The notes under the pieces are model-generated. The model searched no databases. It was not told the origin of the DNA and was given only the letters and a program-made list of their open reading frames with translations. 64,000 nucleotides of DNA from Saccharopolyspora sp. NFXS83 (lineage in GTDB: Bacteria; Actinomycetota; Actinomycetes; Mycobacteriales; Pseudonocardiaceae): contig NZ_JAPFGB010000018.1 in the NCBI RefSeq assembly GCF_026241095.1, positions 62,001-126,000 of the forward strand, written 5' to 3'. The translations under genes and the position numbers were made by a program. This document shows positions 17,793 to 25,443 of the stretch, in pieces. Every line of letters starts with the position of its first letter. The first letter of the stretch is position 1.

Positions 17793-18515
17793 TCAGTGGT
17801 CGGTGGGTTTCACCGGAGCGTTCGCCGCGTCGAGCGCGGTGAACAGCTCCCGGTAGCGGGTGATCAGTTCGGTGAGCAACGCGTCGACCCGGTCGGCGAC
17901 CGCGTGCACCGCCGCCGCGTCCGGCGCGCCCGGCGGTTCGAAGGCGTGGCGGATGGTGTGCGCGAGAGCGTCGGCCTTCTGCTCCCGGTCGATGCCGGAG
18001 AGCGCGGGTTTGTAGTCATCGGCGAGGAAGAAGCCGAGCGCGGCGGCGTTGAGCGTGTAGGCGAGGTCGGGCACGTCGGTGCGCAGCAGTCCGGATTCGG
18101 CCAGCACCGAGAAGAAGCGCTCGTTGATCGCCTGCATCCACTCGTCGTCGGCCTGGTCGCCGCTGGACCGCCGCCGGAGTTCGCCCAGCATCTCGACGTC
18201 CCCGGTGACCAGCGCCAGCGCCAGCGGCCGGCGGAAGGTCGTGAGGTAGGCCAGCCGCAGCAGCCGGTGCGGGCGCACTTCGTTCGGGTCCGCGCGCAGC
18301 CCGCCGCGGAGGTCTTCGACCAGCGCGATCGACTCGCGCACCAGCAGGCTCTGGAACAGCGCGACCTTGGTCTTCCAGTGCAGGTAGACGGTGCCTTTGC
18401 CGACGTGCGCCTGGCGGGCGACGTCGTCGATGGTCACCTTCCGGTAGCCGTGGCGCAGCAGCAGTTCGCCTGCCGCGTCGAGGATCCGGTCTGCTCGTTC
18501 GGTGTCGCGGGGCAC
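17793..18515 (-). CDS. TetR family regulator of the P450 operon
   Basis: A 240-aa repressor with an N-terminal TetR helix-turn-helix (ILDAAGELLLRHGYRKVTID, then VGKGTVYLHWKTK) and an all-helical ligand-binding domain. GTG 18515 was chosen because AAAGGA lies 6 bases upstream. The ATG at 18581 would put the start inside a large inverted repeat (18560-18593) that looks like the operator, and its 22 extra residues are not TetR-like. It probably represses itself and the P450. Confidence 0.88.
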   Translation of the reverse strand: MPRDTERADRILDAAGELLLRHGYRKVTIDDVARQAHVGKGTVYLHWKTKVALFQSLLVRESIALVEDLRGGLRADPNEVRPHRLLRLAYLTTFRRPLALALVTGDVEMLGELRRRSSGDQADDEWMQAINERFFSVLAESGLLRTDVPDLAYTLNAAALGFFLADDYKPALSGIDREQKADALAHTIRHAFEPPGAPDAAAVHAVADRVDALLTELITRYRELFTALDAANAPVKPTDH

Positions 18516-18559
18516 CTGGTGTCCTTTCCTGCGCCGGGCCTCCGGCCCGACCGCCGTGT

Positions 18560-18593
18560 CCACGTGACCGAATTTGCTCATCTGGTCACGTGG
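18560..18593. promoter_or_regulatory. Putative TetR operator
   Basis: CCACGTGACC (18560-18569) and GGTCACGTGG (18584-18593) form a perfect 10-base inverted repeat separated by 14 bases. Each arm contains the CACGTG palindrome, and GTCAC is repeated once more at 18593-18597. It lies 45 bases upstream of the TetR start, where an autoregulatory operator is expected. Confidence 0.6.
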
Positions 18594-18699
18594 TCACGCT
18601 AGCCCCTTCCCCGCCCGTCGACAAGCGCCGAGCCACGCCGTCACCGGCCGGTCCGCCGGGCTCCGCAGCCCGCCCGGCTCCACCTCCGCGGTGGTCGCG

Positions 18700-18782
18700 T
18701 TCCTGCTGGACGGGGCCGCCTGTCGTTCACCGCGCAACCAGAACTGCGATTCGGGAAGACCCCAGCGCACGCTCGTGATGTC
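18700..18782 (-). pseudogene. Decayed 5' end of a second cytochrome P450 gene
   Basis: Read on the minus strand, this segment gives TSVRWGLPESQFWLRGERQA, matching the start of the intact neighbour P450 (MTAIEEWGLSESQFWLHGEQ). The bases before it, GACATC, are also shared, but the ATG has become ACG. Homology stops after about 28 codons, before the TetR promoter region. It is a remnant of a paralogous P450 whose remainder was lost, perhaps when the TetR gene and its operator took their present place. Confidence 0.65.
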
Positions 18783-19024
18783 GAGTTATTTCGCTGGGAG
18801 CCTTCGCCGAGTGCTGCCGCGCGGTGGGGTGGTGGAACCTCGCGGGGCGCTCACCGGAACCGGCGACGGTGCGTCACGGCTGCTGTTCCAGCACCGTCCC
18901 TCGTCACCCGAAAGTGCAGCTTCGTAGTGTCTGACCTGCCTGGACGCTCTTGGCTGGCGCGCGTTCGCCCGGCAGGAGGACTAGCTTCGAGGGTCACCTG
19001 AGATGTCGCGAGAAGGGAGCCGTC
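18783..19024. other. Intergenic stretch upstream of the antitoxin-like gene
   Basis: No gene, RNA or strong hairpin is visible here. It should hold the promoter of the small MT0933-like gene, whose ribosome binding site (GAAGGGAG) lies just before 19025. Confidence 0.4.
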
Positions 19025-19213
19025 ATGGGACTCGGCAGCCTCAAGGACAAGCTGATGAACATGGGCAAGCAGCACAGCGACAAGGTCGAACAAGGCATCG
19101 ACAAGGGAAGTGACGCAGCCAAGAAGAAGTTCGGCCACGAGCAGCAGGTCGATCAGGCCGCCGAGAAGGGCAAGGACTACTTCCGCAATCAGGACTCAGG
19201 GCCGCAGCAGTAG
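19025..19213 (+). CDS. MT0933-like antitoxin protein, orphan
   Basis: A 62-aa highly charged, helical protein (MGLGSLKDKLMNMGKQHSDK, then KKFGHEQQVDQAAEKGKDYF) resembling the MT0933/Rv0909 antitoxin family. In M. tuberculosis Rv0909 is paired with toxin Rv0910 (a START/cyclase-like protein). No such partner is adjacent here, so it may act alone, for instance as a stress-related small protein. ATG 19025 follows a good ribosome binding site. A strong terminator follows the gene. Confidence 0.65.
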   Translation: MGLGSLKDKLMNMGKQHSDKVEQGIDKGSDAAKKKFGHEQQVDQAAEKGKDYFRNQDSGPQQ

Positions 19214-19296
19214 TCACCGCTCCGCTGCTCGGCCGATGCCGACCGGCGGGACCTGGCGAGGGTGGTCCTGAACCTGGTGGTGGCCGGCAGCTCCCT

Positions 19297-19330
19297 GGAA
19301 AGGGGTCGTCCGTAAGGACGGCCCCTTTCC
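19297..19330. terminator. Bidirectional terminator
   Basis: GGAAAGGGG-CGTCC pairs with GGACG-CCCCTTTCC around GTAA. A-rich and T-rich flanks allow function on both strands, ending the antitoxin gene and the converging thiolase gene. Confidence 0.8.
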
Positions 19331-19412
19331 CTATGGGCGGGGTCTTCTCCTGGTCGGCGGCGGAGCCGTTGAGGTTCCGCCGCGCGAGCCAACCCTGCAA
19401 GCGCCACGAGGG

Positions 19413-20612
19413 TCAGGCCCTGATCGCGATGGCCATTCCTTGGCCTACTCCGACCGACGCCGCGGCTATGCCGAGGCCGCCGCCTCGGTGGCGCAGGTGG
19501 CGGCAGAGGTCGAGGACGATGCGGGGCATCGAGGCCCCCAGCGGGTGGCCGTAGGCGAGGGCTCCGCCGTGCACGTTGACGCGTTCCCGGTCCACGCCCG
19601 GCAGGTATTCGAGGACCGCCAGCACGACCGCGGCGAACGTCTCGTTGATCTCCCACAGGTCCACGTCGGCCGCGGTGACGCCGAGCTTGCGCAGCAGCGC
19701 TCGGATCGCGGGGACCGCGGACAGCGCGAAGTGGTGCGGATCGGTCCCGGTGCTCACCGAGCCCACCAGCTCGCCCCACGGCCGCACGCCCAACCGCTCC
19801 GCCTGCTGTTCGGTCCCGATCAGCGCGGCCAGCGCCCCGTCCGACAGCGGGGCCGAGTTCCCCACCGTGACCGGGCCGTCGGGGGAGAACGCGGGACCGA
19901 GCCTGCCGAGCTTGCGCAGGTCGGTGTCGGGGCGCACCGATTCGTCCCGGCGCACCACCGTCCCGTCCGGCGTGGTCACGGGGAACGTGAACCCGTCGTG
20001 CAGCCCGGCGTCCCAGGCGGCGGCGGCCCGGCGGTGCGAGCGCAGCGCGCACCCGTCCAGCTGGTCGCGGGTGATGCTCAGGTCGAGCGCGGTCCGTTCC
20101 GCGGCGTGCCCCAGCGGCACCGTCCACGCCGACGGCATCCGAGGGTTCACCAGCCGCCAGCCCGCGGCGGTCGACGCCGTCTCCATCCGGTCCGGCATGG
20201 CGCGGTCGGCGCGCGGCACCACGAACGGCGCGCGGCTCATGCCTTCCACCCCGCCCGCGATGAGCAGTTCGGCCTCGTCCGCTTTGACGGCCCGCGCGGC
20301 CTGCACCAAGGTCTCCCCGCCGGAGGCGCACAGCCGGTTCACGGTGACGCCGGGGACGGTCGTGGGCAGCCCCGCCAGCAGCGCGGCCATCCGCGCCACG
20401 TTGCGGTTCTCCTCGCCCGCGCCGTTGGTGTTGCCGTAGAGCACGTCCTCGACCCGTGCCGGGTCCAGCAGCCCGCTGCCCGCGGGCCCGTGCCTGCGCA
20501 GCAGTTCGGTGAGGGGCAGCGCGGCGAGGTCGTCGACGCGGATCCCGGACAGCGCGCCCCGGTATCGGCCGAACGGGGTGCGGGCGGCGTCGAGGACGTA
20601 GGCGCGGGCCAT
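19413..20612 (-). CDS. Thiolase-family protein (acetyl-CoA acyltransferase-like)
   Basis: A 399-aa thiolase homologous to PcaF/FadA enzymes, which cleave 3-ketoacyl-CoA or condense acetyl-CoA. The nucleophile C95 (NRLCASGG) and the catalytic His (YGHPLGAS) are present. The second catalytic Cys, in the usual C-x-G-x-G near the C-terminus, is Ser386 (AAASVGVGQG, codon TCG). GHPLGASMPR also departs from the usual GASG/GATGAR. Proton shuttling, and so classical activity, may be reduced or altered. It stands alone; no beta-oxidation or aromatic-degradation genes are adjacent. Confidence 0.85.
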   Translation of the reverse strand: MARAYVLDAARTPFGRYRGALSGIRVDDLAALPLTELLRRHGPAGSGLLDPARVEDVLYGNTNGAGEENRNVARMAALLAGLPTTVPGVTVNRLCASGGETLVQAARAVKADEAELLIAGGVEGMSRAPFVVPRADRAMPDRMETASTAAGWRLVNPRMPSAWTVPLGHAAERTALDLSITRDQLDGCALRSHRRAAAAWDAGLHDGFTFPVTTPDGTVVRRDESVRPDTDLRKLGRLGPAFSPDGPVTVGNSAPLSDGALAALIGTEQQAERLGVRPWGELVGSVSTGTDPHHFALSAVPAIRALLRKLGVTAADVDLWEINETFAAVVLAVLEYLPGVDRERVNVHGGALAYGHPLGASMPRIVLDLCRHLRHRGGGLGIAAASVGVGQGMAIAIRA

Positions 20613-20661
20613 GGCCCCATGCTGACCGAACGGGTGGCGTCGTTAAAGGTCCGCGCGGGGC

Positions 20662-21636
20662 CTATTCGGTCGCCGGGAGTTCCACCGCGGCGGCCTTCTC
20701 GGTGAGCGCGGTGACCCGCCCGCCGCGTGCGCCGAGGTCGCGCAGCTTGCGCAGATCGCGGTCGCCGCGCAGCTGGACCGTGGTGCGCGTCCACCCGCCG
20801 TCGCTGAGCCGGTCGAGTTCGCCGCGGGCGGCATGACCGCCGTCGACGGTCGTCTTCAACGCCCCCGAGGAGGCGAGCGAGCCGCGCGCCGCGCCGAGCC
20901 TGCCGAGCGCGTCGTCGACGGCGTCGAGCAGCGCCACCCGGTTCCCCTCGGTCATGGCCCGCACCAGCTCCGGTTCGGACGCGGCGACGCGGGTGGCGTC
21001 CCGGAAGGAACCTGCCGCCAGCGACAGCGCGAGCGGCCCCCCGTCGGCGCCGACGGCGGCGAGGATGTTCGCGAACACGTGCGGCAGGTGCGAGATGCGG
21101 GCGACCGCCGAGTCGTGCTCGGCGGCGGAGACGGCGACGACGTGGGCGCCGCAGTCCAGCGCCAGTTCGGCCGCGTCGCGCCACGCGCCGAGCGTGGTGC
21201 CCTCTTCGACGGCGACGGCCCACGGCGCCCCCTGGAACAGGTCGGCGGATCCGGCGGCCCACCCGGACGACGCGGTGCCCGCCATCGGATGCCCACCGGC
21301 GTAGCGGGCCCCGGGCAGCAGGCTGCGCACCTCGGCGTCGACGGCATCCTTCACGCTGATCACATCGGTGAGCCGGGCTTCCGGTGCGTGCCACGCGATC
21401 TTGCGCAGCACGTCGCGCGCGGCGGTCACCGGAGTGGCGATGACGATCAGGGCGTCCTCGGCCGCCGCGCGGCGCAGCGCGTCCTCGATGCCGGTGACCT
21501 CGTAGCCGTCGTCGCCGGCTCTGACGGCGTCGTCGGCCCCGGCGGTGGCGCCCCAACCAGGGCGTCCGGCGGCGGTGGCGGCCCGCAGCACCGAGCCACC
21601 GATCAATCCCAGTCCGATCACGCACACGGCACGCAT
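20662..21636 (-). CDS. tyrA: Prephenate dehydrogenase
   Basis: A 324-aa enzyme converting prephenate to 4-hydroxyphenylpyruvate with NAD, the committed step to tyrosine. The Rossmann motif VIGLGLIGGSVLRA opens the protein. The catalytic His segment is SHLPHVFANIL, and GGHPMAGTASSGW is the prephenate-site motif. The C-terminal ~35 residues are not an obvious ACT domain. ATG 21636 begins directly at the Rossmann fold and has a CAGGAT element 6 bases upstream. The same neighbourhood (tyrA, TadA-associated protein, tadA) is known to me from mycobacteria. Confidence 0.92.
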   Translation of the reverse strand: MRAVCVIGLGLIGGSVLRAATAAGRPGWGATAGADDAVRAGDDGYEVTGIEDALRRAAAEDALIVIATPVTAARDVLRKIAWHAPEARLTDVISVKDAVDAEVRSLLPGARYAGGHPMAGTASSGWAAGSADLFQGAPWAVAVEEGTTLGAWRDAAELALDCGAHVVAVSAAEHDSAVARISHLPHVFANILAAVGADGGPLALSLAAGSFRDATRVAASEPELVRAMTEGNRVALLDAVDDALGRLGAARGSLASSGALKTTVDGGHAARGELDRLSDGGWTRTTVQLRGDRDLRKLRDLGARGGRVTALTEKAAAVELPATE

Positions 21637-21759
21637 GACCACATCCTGCCCGACTCCGGTGAGTGCGCGGGCCACCCGGTCGTGCGGTTGTGCACCCCCG
21701 ATCGCGGTGCTGAAGGTCACGAGCGCGCAATAGTGCTTTCGGGTGGCACCGGCACGCTC

Positions 21760-21765
21760 TACGGT
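21760..21765 (+). promoter_or_regulatory. -10 element of the tadA operon (leaderless)
   Basis: TACGGT ends 7 bases before ATG 21773. Confidence 0.4.
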
Positions 21766-21772
21766 TGGGCGC

Positions 21773-22261
21773 ATGACAGGGCAGGAGCCGGTCGCGGGCT
21801 TCGCCGTTGCCGTTGTTCGTGAGGACGGCCGGTGGCGGTGCAGCGCGTTGGACGGTTCGGTATTGGGTGGGCTCGACGCCACGATCACGGCGTTGCGCGA
21901 CTTGCGCTCCACCGGCGCGGTGTTCGGCATGTGCAACGTGGACGACGAGTTCTTCGTGCTGATCCGCCCGATTCCGGGCGGGGTGGACCTGCTGCTCTCG
22001 GACGCCGCGGCGGCGCTGGACTACGACATCGCCGCCGACGTGCTGGACCTGCTGCGCGCGGACGCGCCGGATGAGGACGACGACGAGGTGTGGCCCGAGG
22101 GCAACCTGTCGATCCTGTCCGACATCGGCCTGCCCGAGGGCGAACTCCTGGTGATCATCGAAGAGGTCGACCTGTACCCGGACGAGCAGCTGGAGATGAT
22201 CGCTCAGCGCTGCGGCTTCGGCGAGCAGTTCGCGGGCGTGCTGGAGAAGCTGGACCAGTGA
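21773..22261 (+). CDS. TadA-associated protein
   Basis: A 162-aa acidic protein of the actinobacterial family encoded next to the tRNA adenosine deaminase (Rv3753c type). It has FGMCNVDDEFFVLIRP near the middle, an acidic DAPDEDDDEVWPEG segment and a C-terminal ILSDIGLPEGELLVIIEE. No enzymatic motif is visible and the molecular role is not established. It overlaps tadA by four bases (GTGA, 22258-22261), which supports a joint role. Confidence 0.85.
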   Translation: MTGQEPVAGFAVAVVREDGRWRCSALDGSVLGGLDATITALRDLRSTGAVFGMCNVDDEFFVLIRPIPGGVDLLLSDAAAALDYDIAADVLDLLRADAPDEDDDEVWPEGNLSILSDIGLPEGELLVIIEEVDLYPDEQLEMIAQRCGFGEQFAGVLEKLDQ

Positions 22262-22716
22262 CGGCCCGCGACACCGAGCTGGTGCGCGCGGCGCTGGAGG
22301 TCGCTCCCGGTGCGTTGACCACCGGTGACGTGCCGATCGGCGCGGTCGTGGCGGCCCCGGACGGTTCGATCCTCGCCCGCGAGCACAACCGGCGGGAGGC
22401 CTCGGCCGACCCGACGGCGCACGCGGAGATCTTGGCGCTGCGCGCCGCCGCCCGCGCGTGGGGCGACGGCTGGCGGCTCTCGGAGTGCACCCTGGCGGTC
22501 ACTGTGGAGCCGTGCACGATGTGCGCGGGCGCGCTGGTGCTGTCGCGGGTGAGCCGCGTGGTGTTCGGCGTGTGGGAGCCGCGCACGGGAGCCGTCGGCT
22601 CGTTGTGGGACGTGGTGCGGGACCGGCGCAGCAACCACCGCCCGGAGGTCGTCGGCGGCGTGCTCGCCGCGGAATGCGCCGCGCTGCTGGAAGAGTTCTT
22701 CGACGGCCGCCGGTGA
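22258..22716 (+). CDS. tadA: tRNA-specific adenosine deaminase TadA
   Basis: A 152-aa zinc deaminase that converts A34 to inosine in tRNA-Arg(ACG), allowing it to read CGN codons. The catalytic HAE (PTAHAEILAL) and zinc-binding PCTMC (VEPCTMCAGALV) are intact. The start GTG 22258 overlaps the preceding gene, so translation is coupled. Length and motif spacing are normal for the family. Confidence 0.95.
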   Translation: MTARDTELVRAALEVAPGALTTGDVPIGAVVAAPDGSILAREHNRREASADPTAHAEILALRAAARAWGDGWRLSECTLAVTVEPCTMCAGALVLSRVSRVVFGVWEPRTGAVGSLWDVVRDRRSNHRPEVVGGVLAAECAALLEEFFDGRR

Positions 22717-22791
22717 GCTGCCCCACCCGTGCGTGATGGCGGATCAAGTTGGGTACTCCCACGGTGACGAACCCTGCGGAAGGAGTCACCC

Positions 22792-23034
22792 ATGGGTGTG
22801 TTCGACAAGGTCAAGCACCAAGCTCAGCAGCTGACCGGCCGGGCCAAGGAGGCCACGGGCAGCGCGACCGGCAACGATGAACTCCGCGACGCCGGCAAGC
22901 GCGACCAGGCCGAGGGCAAGGTGAAGGAAACCGGCCAGGACGTGAAGGACAAGGCGGCCGGTGCCGTGCAGGACGTCCAGGACAAGTTCAAGGGCTCCGG
23001 TGGCGGCGAGACCGGCGGCTCCGCCGATCGCTGA
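22792..23034 (+). CDS. CsbD-like stress protein
   Basis: An 80-aa hydrophilic protein with repeated charged helices (KVKHQAQQLTGRAKEATG, KVKETGQDVKDKAAGAVQD), the composition of CsbD-family proteins induced under general stress. The function is unknown in any organism. GGAAGGAG precedes the ATG at a good distance. It lies just upstream of a serine tRNA. Confidence 0.8.
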   Translation: MGVFDKVKHQAQQLTGRAKEATGSATGNDELRDAGKRDQAEGKVKETGQDVKDKAAGAVQDVQDKFKGSGGGETGGSADR

Positions 23035-23079
23035 CCCCCGTCTGCTGATGCCGAACAGGCGTCCAGTAGCCTTGTCGGC

Positions 23080-23167
23080 GGTAGCGTGTCCGAGCGGCCG
23101 AAGGAGCGCGCCTCGAAAGCGCGTGAGGTGAGAGCCTCCGTGGGTTCGAATCCCACCGCTACCGCCA
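23080..23167 (+). tRNA. tRNA-Ser(CGA)
   Basis: The 7-bp acceptor stem pairs GGTAGCG (23080-23086) with CGCTACC (23157-23163), followed by G and an encoded CCA. The anticodon loop CTCGAAA has anticodon CGA (reads UCG). A long variable arm (GTGAGGTGAGAGCCTCC) and the T-arm GGGTTCGAATCCC confirm a type II serine tRNA. Confidence 0.96.
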
Positions 23168-23168
23168 G

Positions 23169-23207
23169 CGAAGAGCCGGTCCTCCCACGGGGAGGGCCGG
23201 CTCTTCG
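23169..23207. terminator. Terminator after tRNA-Ser(CGA)
   Basis: CGAAGAGCCGG-CCTCCC pairs with GGGAGG-CCGGCTCTTCG around ACG, immediately after the tRNA and before the end of the converging lectin gene. It can serve both. Confidence 0.75.
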
Positions 23208-23219
23208 GCGTTTCCGGGG

Positions 23220-24521
23220 TCAGGCGGCCGGGGTGCGCGGGCGGTTCTCGAGATTCATCGGTTCGATGAGCCCGGTGTCCTCGTCGCCCGCGAAGTCCTC
23301 CCAGTCCATGTTGGCGAGGGACAGGTTGATCTCCATCTCGACGAGCGCCCCGGTGGTGGCGCGCCGGGTCTCACCGAAGCTGTCCTCGTCGAGGCTGACG
23401 ACCAGCACGTCGTGCTCGGGGGCGGTCATGGTGTGCGCGTCGGCGATGACGAGCAGCGGCCAGTCCGAGTCCTCCGGGACCAGCGAGGCCAGCTGCTCCG
23501 GGGTGAGGCCCGCGTAACCTCGGTCGTCGAGCGGGACCACGTTCGCCGACCCGAGGTCGTCCGATCCGGGTTCGGAGTACTCGGCGGTGGTGCGGGCGGC
23601 GGTCGCCGCCCAGGCCGCGTCGTCGGAGAAGTCGGTGCGCACCACGGGAACTTCCTCGGTGGCGGGCAGCTCGGGGAGGCCCGCGGGGCGCTTCGGCTTC
23701 CGGCGGCGCGACCGCTTCGCGGGCGGTTCGGGGGGCAGCTGCTTCGGTTCGTGCGCCCCCAGGACCTCGTCGTGCTCGTCGACCAGGACGAGGCGCCCGT
23801 CATCGGTCACCAGCATCGCTTCGGCGCGCGCGTCCCGCGCCAGGGGGCCGAAGACGCCGGGCAGCGCGTAGCCGTCCGGTCGGACGGTGCGCGGTTCGCC
23901 GTCCTCGGTGAGCGCGAACCCGTCGCCTTCTCGGATCGGCTCGTGCCACAGGACCGGACCGTCCACTCGGCACAGGAAGCACGCGTCGCGCTCACCGACG
24001 ACGAACTGGTACTCGCCGTTGGCCGAGGTCAGCGAGCCGTTGCGCAGCGACTGCCCGCGCCGCATCCGGTGGCCGTCGGCGGGGCTGTTCCACCCGTCCC
24101 AGCGCTTCGGCGCGCGCGGCGACTCCCACAGCACGTGGCCCTGCTCGTTCTTCAGCACGATCTTGCCCCAGTCGTGGACCATCAGGCTCGCGATCGGTTC
24201 GCGCTGGGGGCCGGTGGACCAGAGCCGCTCACCGGTGTGCGAGTACACGACGAGGTCGCCGTCCTCCTCCAGCGCGAGGCGACCGGGGAGCCCGAACGCC
24301 GCGTCGTGGTCGAACGCGTACGGCGAGTGGTGCTGCCACACGCTGCGCTGGTAGTTCGTGCCGGTGGCCCAGACCGCGAACGAGTCCGCGTTTCGGTACA
24401 GGACGACGTTGCCGTCGTGCTGGTGCACCAGGCTGTACTCGCCGGTCGGGCAGCTCACCGCGCGTCGGCTCAGGTGCTCGCCCGGCCGCAGCACGAGCGA
24501 ATATCCGTATCCAGGTCTCAT
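23220..24521 (-). CDS. B-lectin repeat protein with C-terminal DUF6924-like domain
   Basis: A 433-aa protein. The N-terminal ~120 residues are a bulb-type mannose-binding lectin domain with degenerate QxDxNxVxY repeats: HQHDGNVVLYRN, LEEDGDLVVYSHTG and VLKNEQGHVLWES, each followed by a W-[AE]-[TS] turn. A second, weaker beta repeat region follows (residues ~125-250), then a basic Pro/Lys/Arg linker (PPAKRSRRRKPKRPAG). The C-terminal ~150 residues (VVRTDFSDDAAWAATAARTT onward) resemble DUF6924. No signal peptide is visible, so it is probably cytoplasmic or leaves by an unknown route. The ligand is unknown. Confidence 0.8.
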   Translation of the reverse strand: MRPGYGYSLVLRPGEHLSRRAVSCPTGEYSLVHQHDGNVVLYRNADSFAVWATGTNYQRSVWQHHSPYAFDHDAAFGLPGRLALEEDGDLVVYSHTGERLWSTGPQREPIASLMVHDWGKIVLKNEQGHVLWESPRAPKRWDGWNSPADGHRMRRGQSLRNGSLTSANGEYQFVVGERDACFLCRVDGPVLWHEPIREGDGFALTEDGEPRTVRPDGYALPGVFGPLARDARAEAMLVTDDGRLVLVDEHDEVLGAHEPKQLPPEPPAKRSRRRKPKRPAGLPELPATEEVPVVRTDFSDDAAWAATAARTTAEYSEPGSDDLGSANVVPLDDRGYAGLTPEQLASLVPEDSDWPLLVIADAHTMTAPEHDVLVVSLDEDSFGETRRATTGALVEMEINLSLANMDWEDFAGDEDTGLIEPMNLENRPRTPAA

Positions 24522-24529
24522 GCCGCGCG

Positions 24530-24535
24530 AGACTA
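24530..24535 (-). promoter_or_regulatory. -10 element of the B-lectin gene (leaderless)
   Basis: TAGTCT on the minus strand ends 8 bases before ATG 24521. The 340 bases between here and 24877 hold no other visible feature; they must also contain the promoter of the divergent small secreted protein. Confidence 0.4.
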
Positions 24536-24876
24536 GATCAGCCCCCCGACACGGCACGGCGCCAGCCGATCCAGGGCTCCGCGGAATTGCCGGTCGACGT
24601 AGCGGGATTCGCGACTCCGCGGATTCACGAGAAGGTCGTGAAATCGAACGGAGGAGAACGGGCGACAGGTTTGCGCGTTCGGGAAAGTCGGGCGATCTCG
24701 TGGCCGAACAGCAGGCGAAACCCGGCCCTGGCGGCACACTTGAACTCCGCGGGGGAGTGGTCTCGTGGGGGAATTCTCTAGTTTTTCGGCGGGAGAAGAT
24801 CTCGCCGGATGGCGAGGGTTCGCGGTGCCCTAGCTTCTTCGGCGAAGCACTTCCGGAACTGAGAGGACTCTTCTTG

Positions 24877-25095
24877 ATGAAGCGCAGTGCTCTGCTCGTG
24901 GCGTCGGTGGTGGTCGGCATGCTCGCCCTCGCGGGGCCGGCCTCGGCCGCTCCGTCGTACTACCGCACCTACCCGTCGCACGACTTGGCCGCCAAGGCGT
25001 GCGAGGTCGGGAAGAAGGAAGGCCGGTGGACGAGCTGCACCTACCGCCCCGCGGAGACCGGTCCGAACCCGCCGGTCCAGCTGTGGGTCGCGTGA
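24877..25095 (+). CDS. Small secreted protein of unknown function
   Basis: A 72-aa protein with a clear signal peptide (MKRSALLVASVVVGMLALAG, cut after ASA at about 25). The 47-residue mature part has two Cys, probably one disulfide, aromatic and basic residues (YYRTYPSHDLAAKACEVGKK) and a QLWVA end. GAGAGGAC precedes the start. Nothing in the sequence names a function. Confidence 0.7.
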   Translation: MKRSALLVASVVVGMLALAGPASAAPSYYRTYPSHDLAAKACEVGKKEGRWTSCTYRPAETGPNPPVQLWVA

Positions 25096-25440
25096 TCCGC
25101 GGCTGATCCTCCGCGGACATCGCCCTCCGTGCGAGCGCCCTGGACGGGGCGTTTGAGCGGAGGGCGAACCGCTGTCCGGTCGAAGCGCCTCGGCATCGAG
25201 TGCGAGCACCGGGGCGCGCGGATCCGCATCCGCGACTTCCGCGTGTTCGATTTCGCGTTTCCGAATGGAACACCTGATGCGCCGTTCGGACGTGTCCGTG
25301 CTGCCGATTCCGAGGAATCGCGACTGGCTCAGGGAAATCCCGCGCGAACTCGCGGACGACCTTCGATGAAATGCCGAGGATGAAAGCGCAATCCTTCGAG
25401 CAGGGGCCGGTCAGCAGGCGCCGGCGGCGGAGGAGCGCAG
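25096..25440. other. Gene-free stretch before the asnB remnant
   Basis: About 345 bases with scattered stops in all frames and lower GC than the neighbours. I see no RNA, repeat or hairpin to report. It may contain decayed flanks of the broken gene that follows. Confidence 0.35.
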
Positions 25441-25443
25441 AAC

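Noticed and set aside
16595-20612. TetR, P450 and thiolase as a natural-product cluster
   Set aside because: No carrier protein, synthase, methyltransferase or transporter is present, and the genes are separated by a bidirectional terminator; no support for a cluster.
20662-21936. Prephenate dehydrogenase extended to a start at 21936
   Set aside because: The 100 extra residues run through the divergent promoter and the start of the TadA-associated gene and lack family similarity; ATG 21636 begins at the Rossmann fold.
23086-23517. Open frame running through tRNA-Ser(CGA) and its terminator
   Set aside because: It overlaps a certain tRNA and the end of the converging lectin gene; no coding signal.
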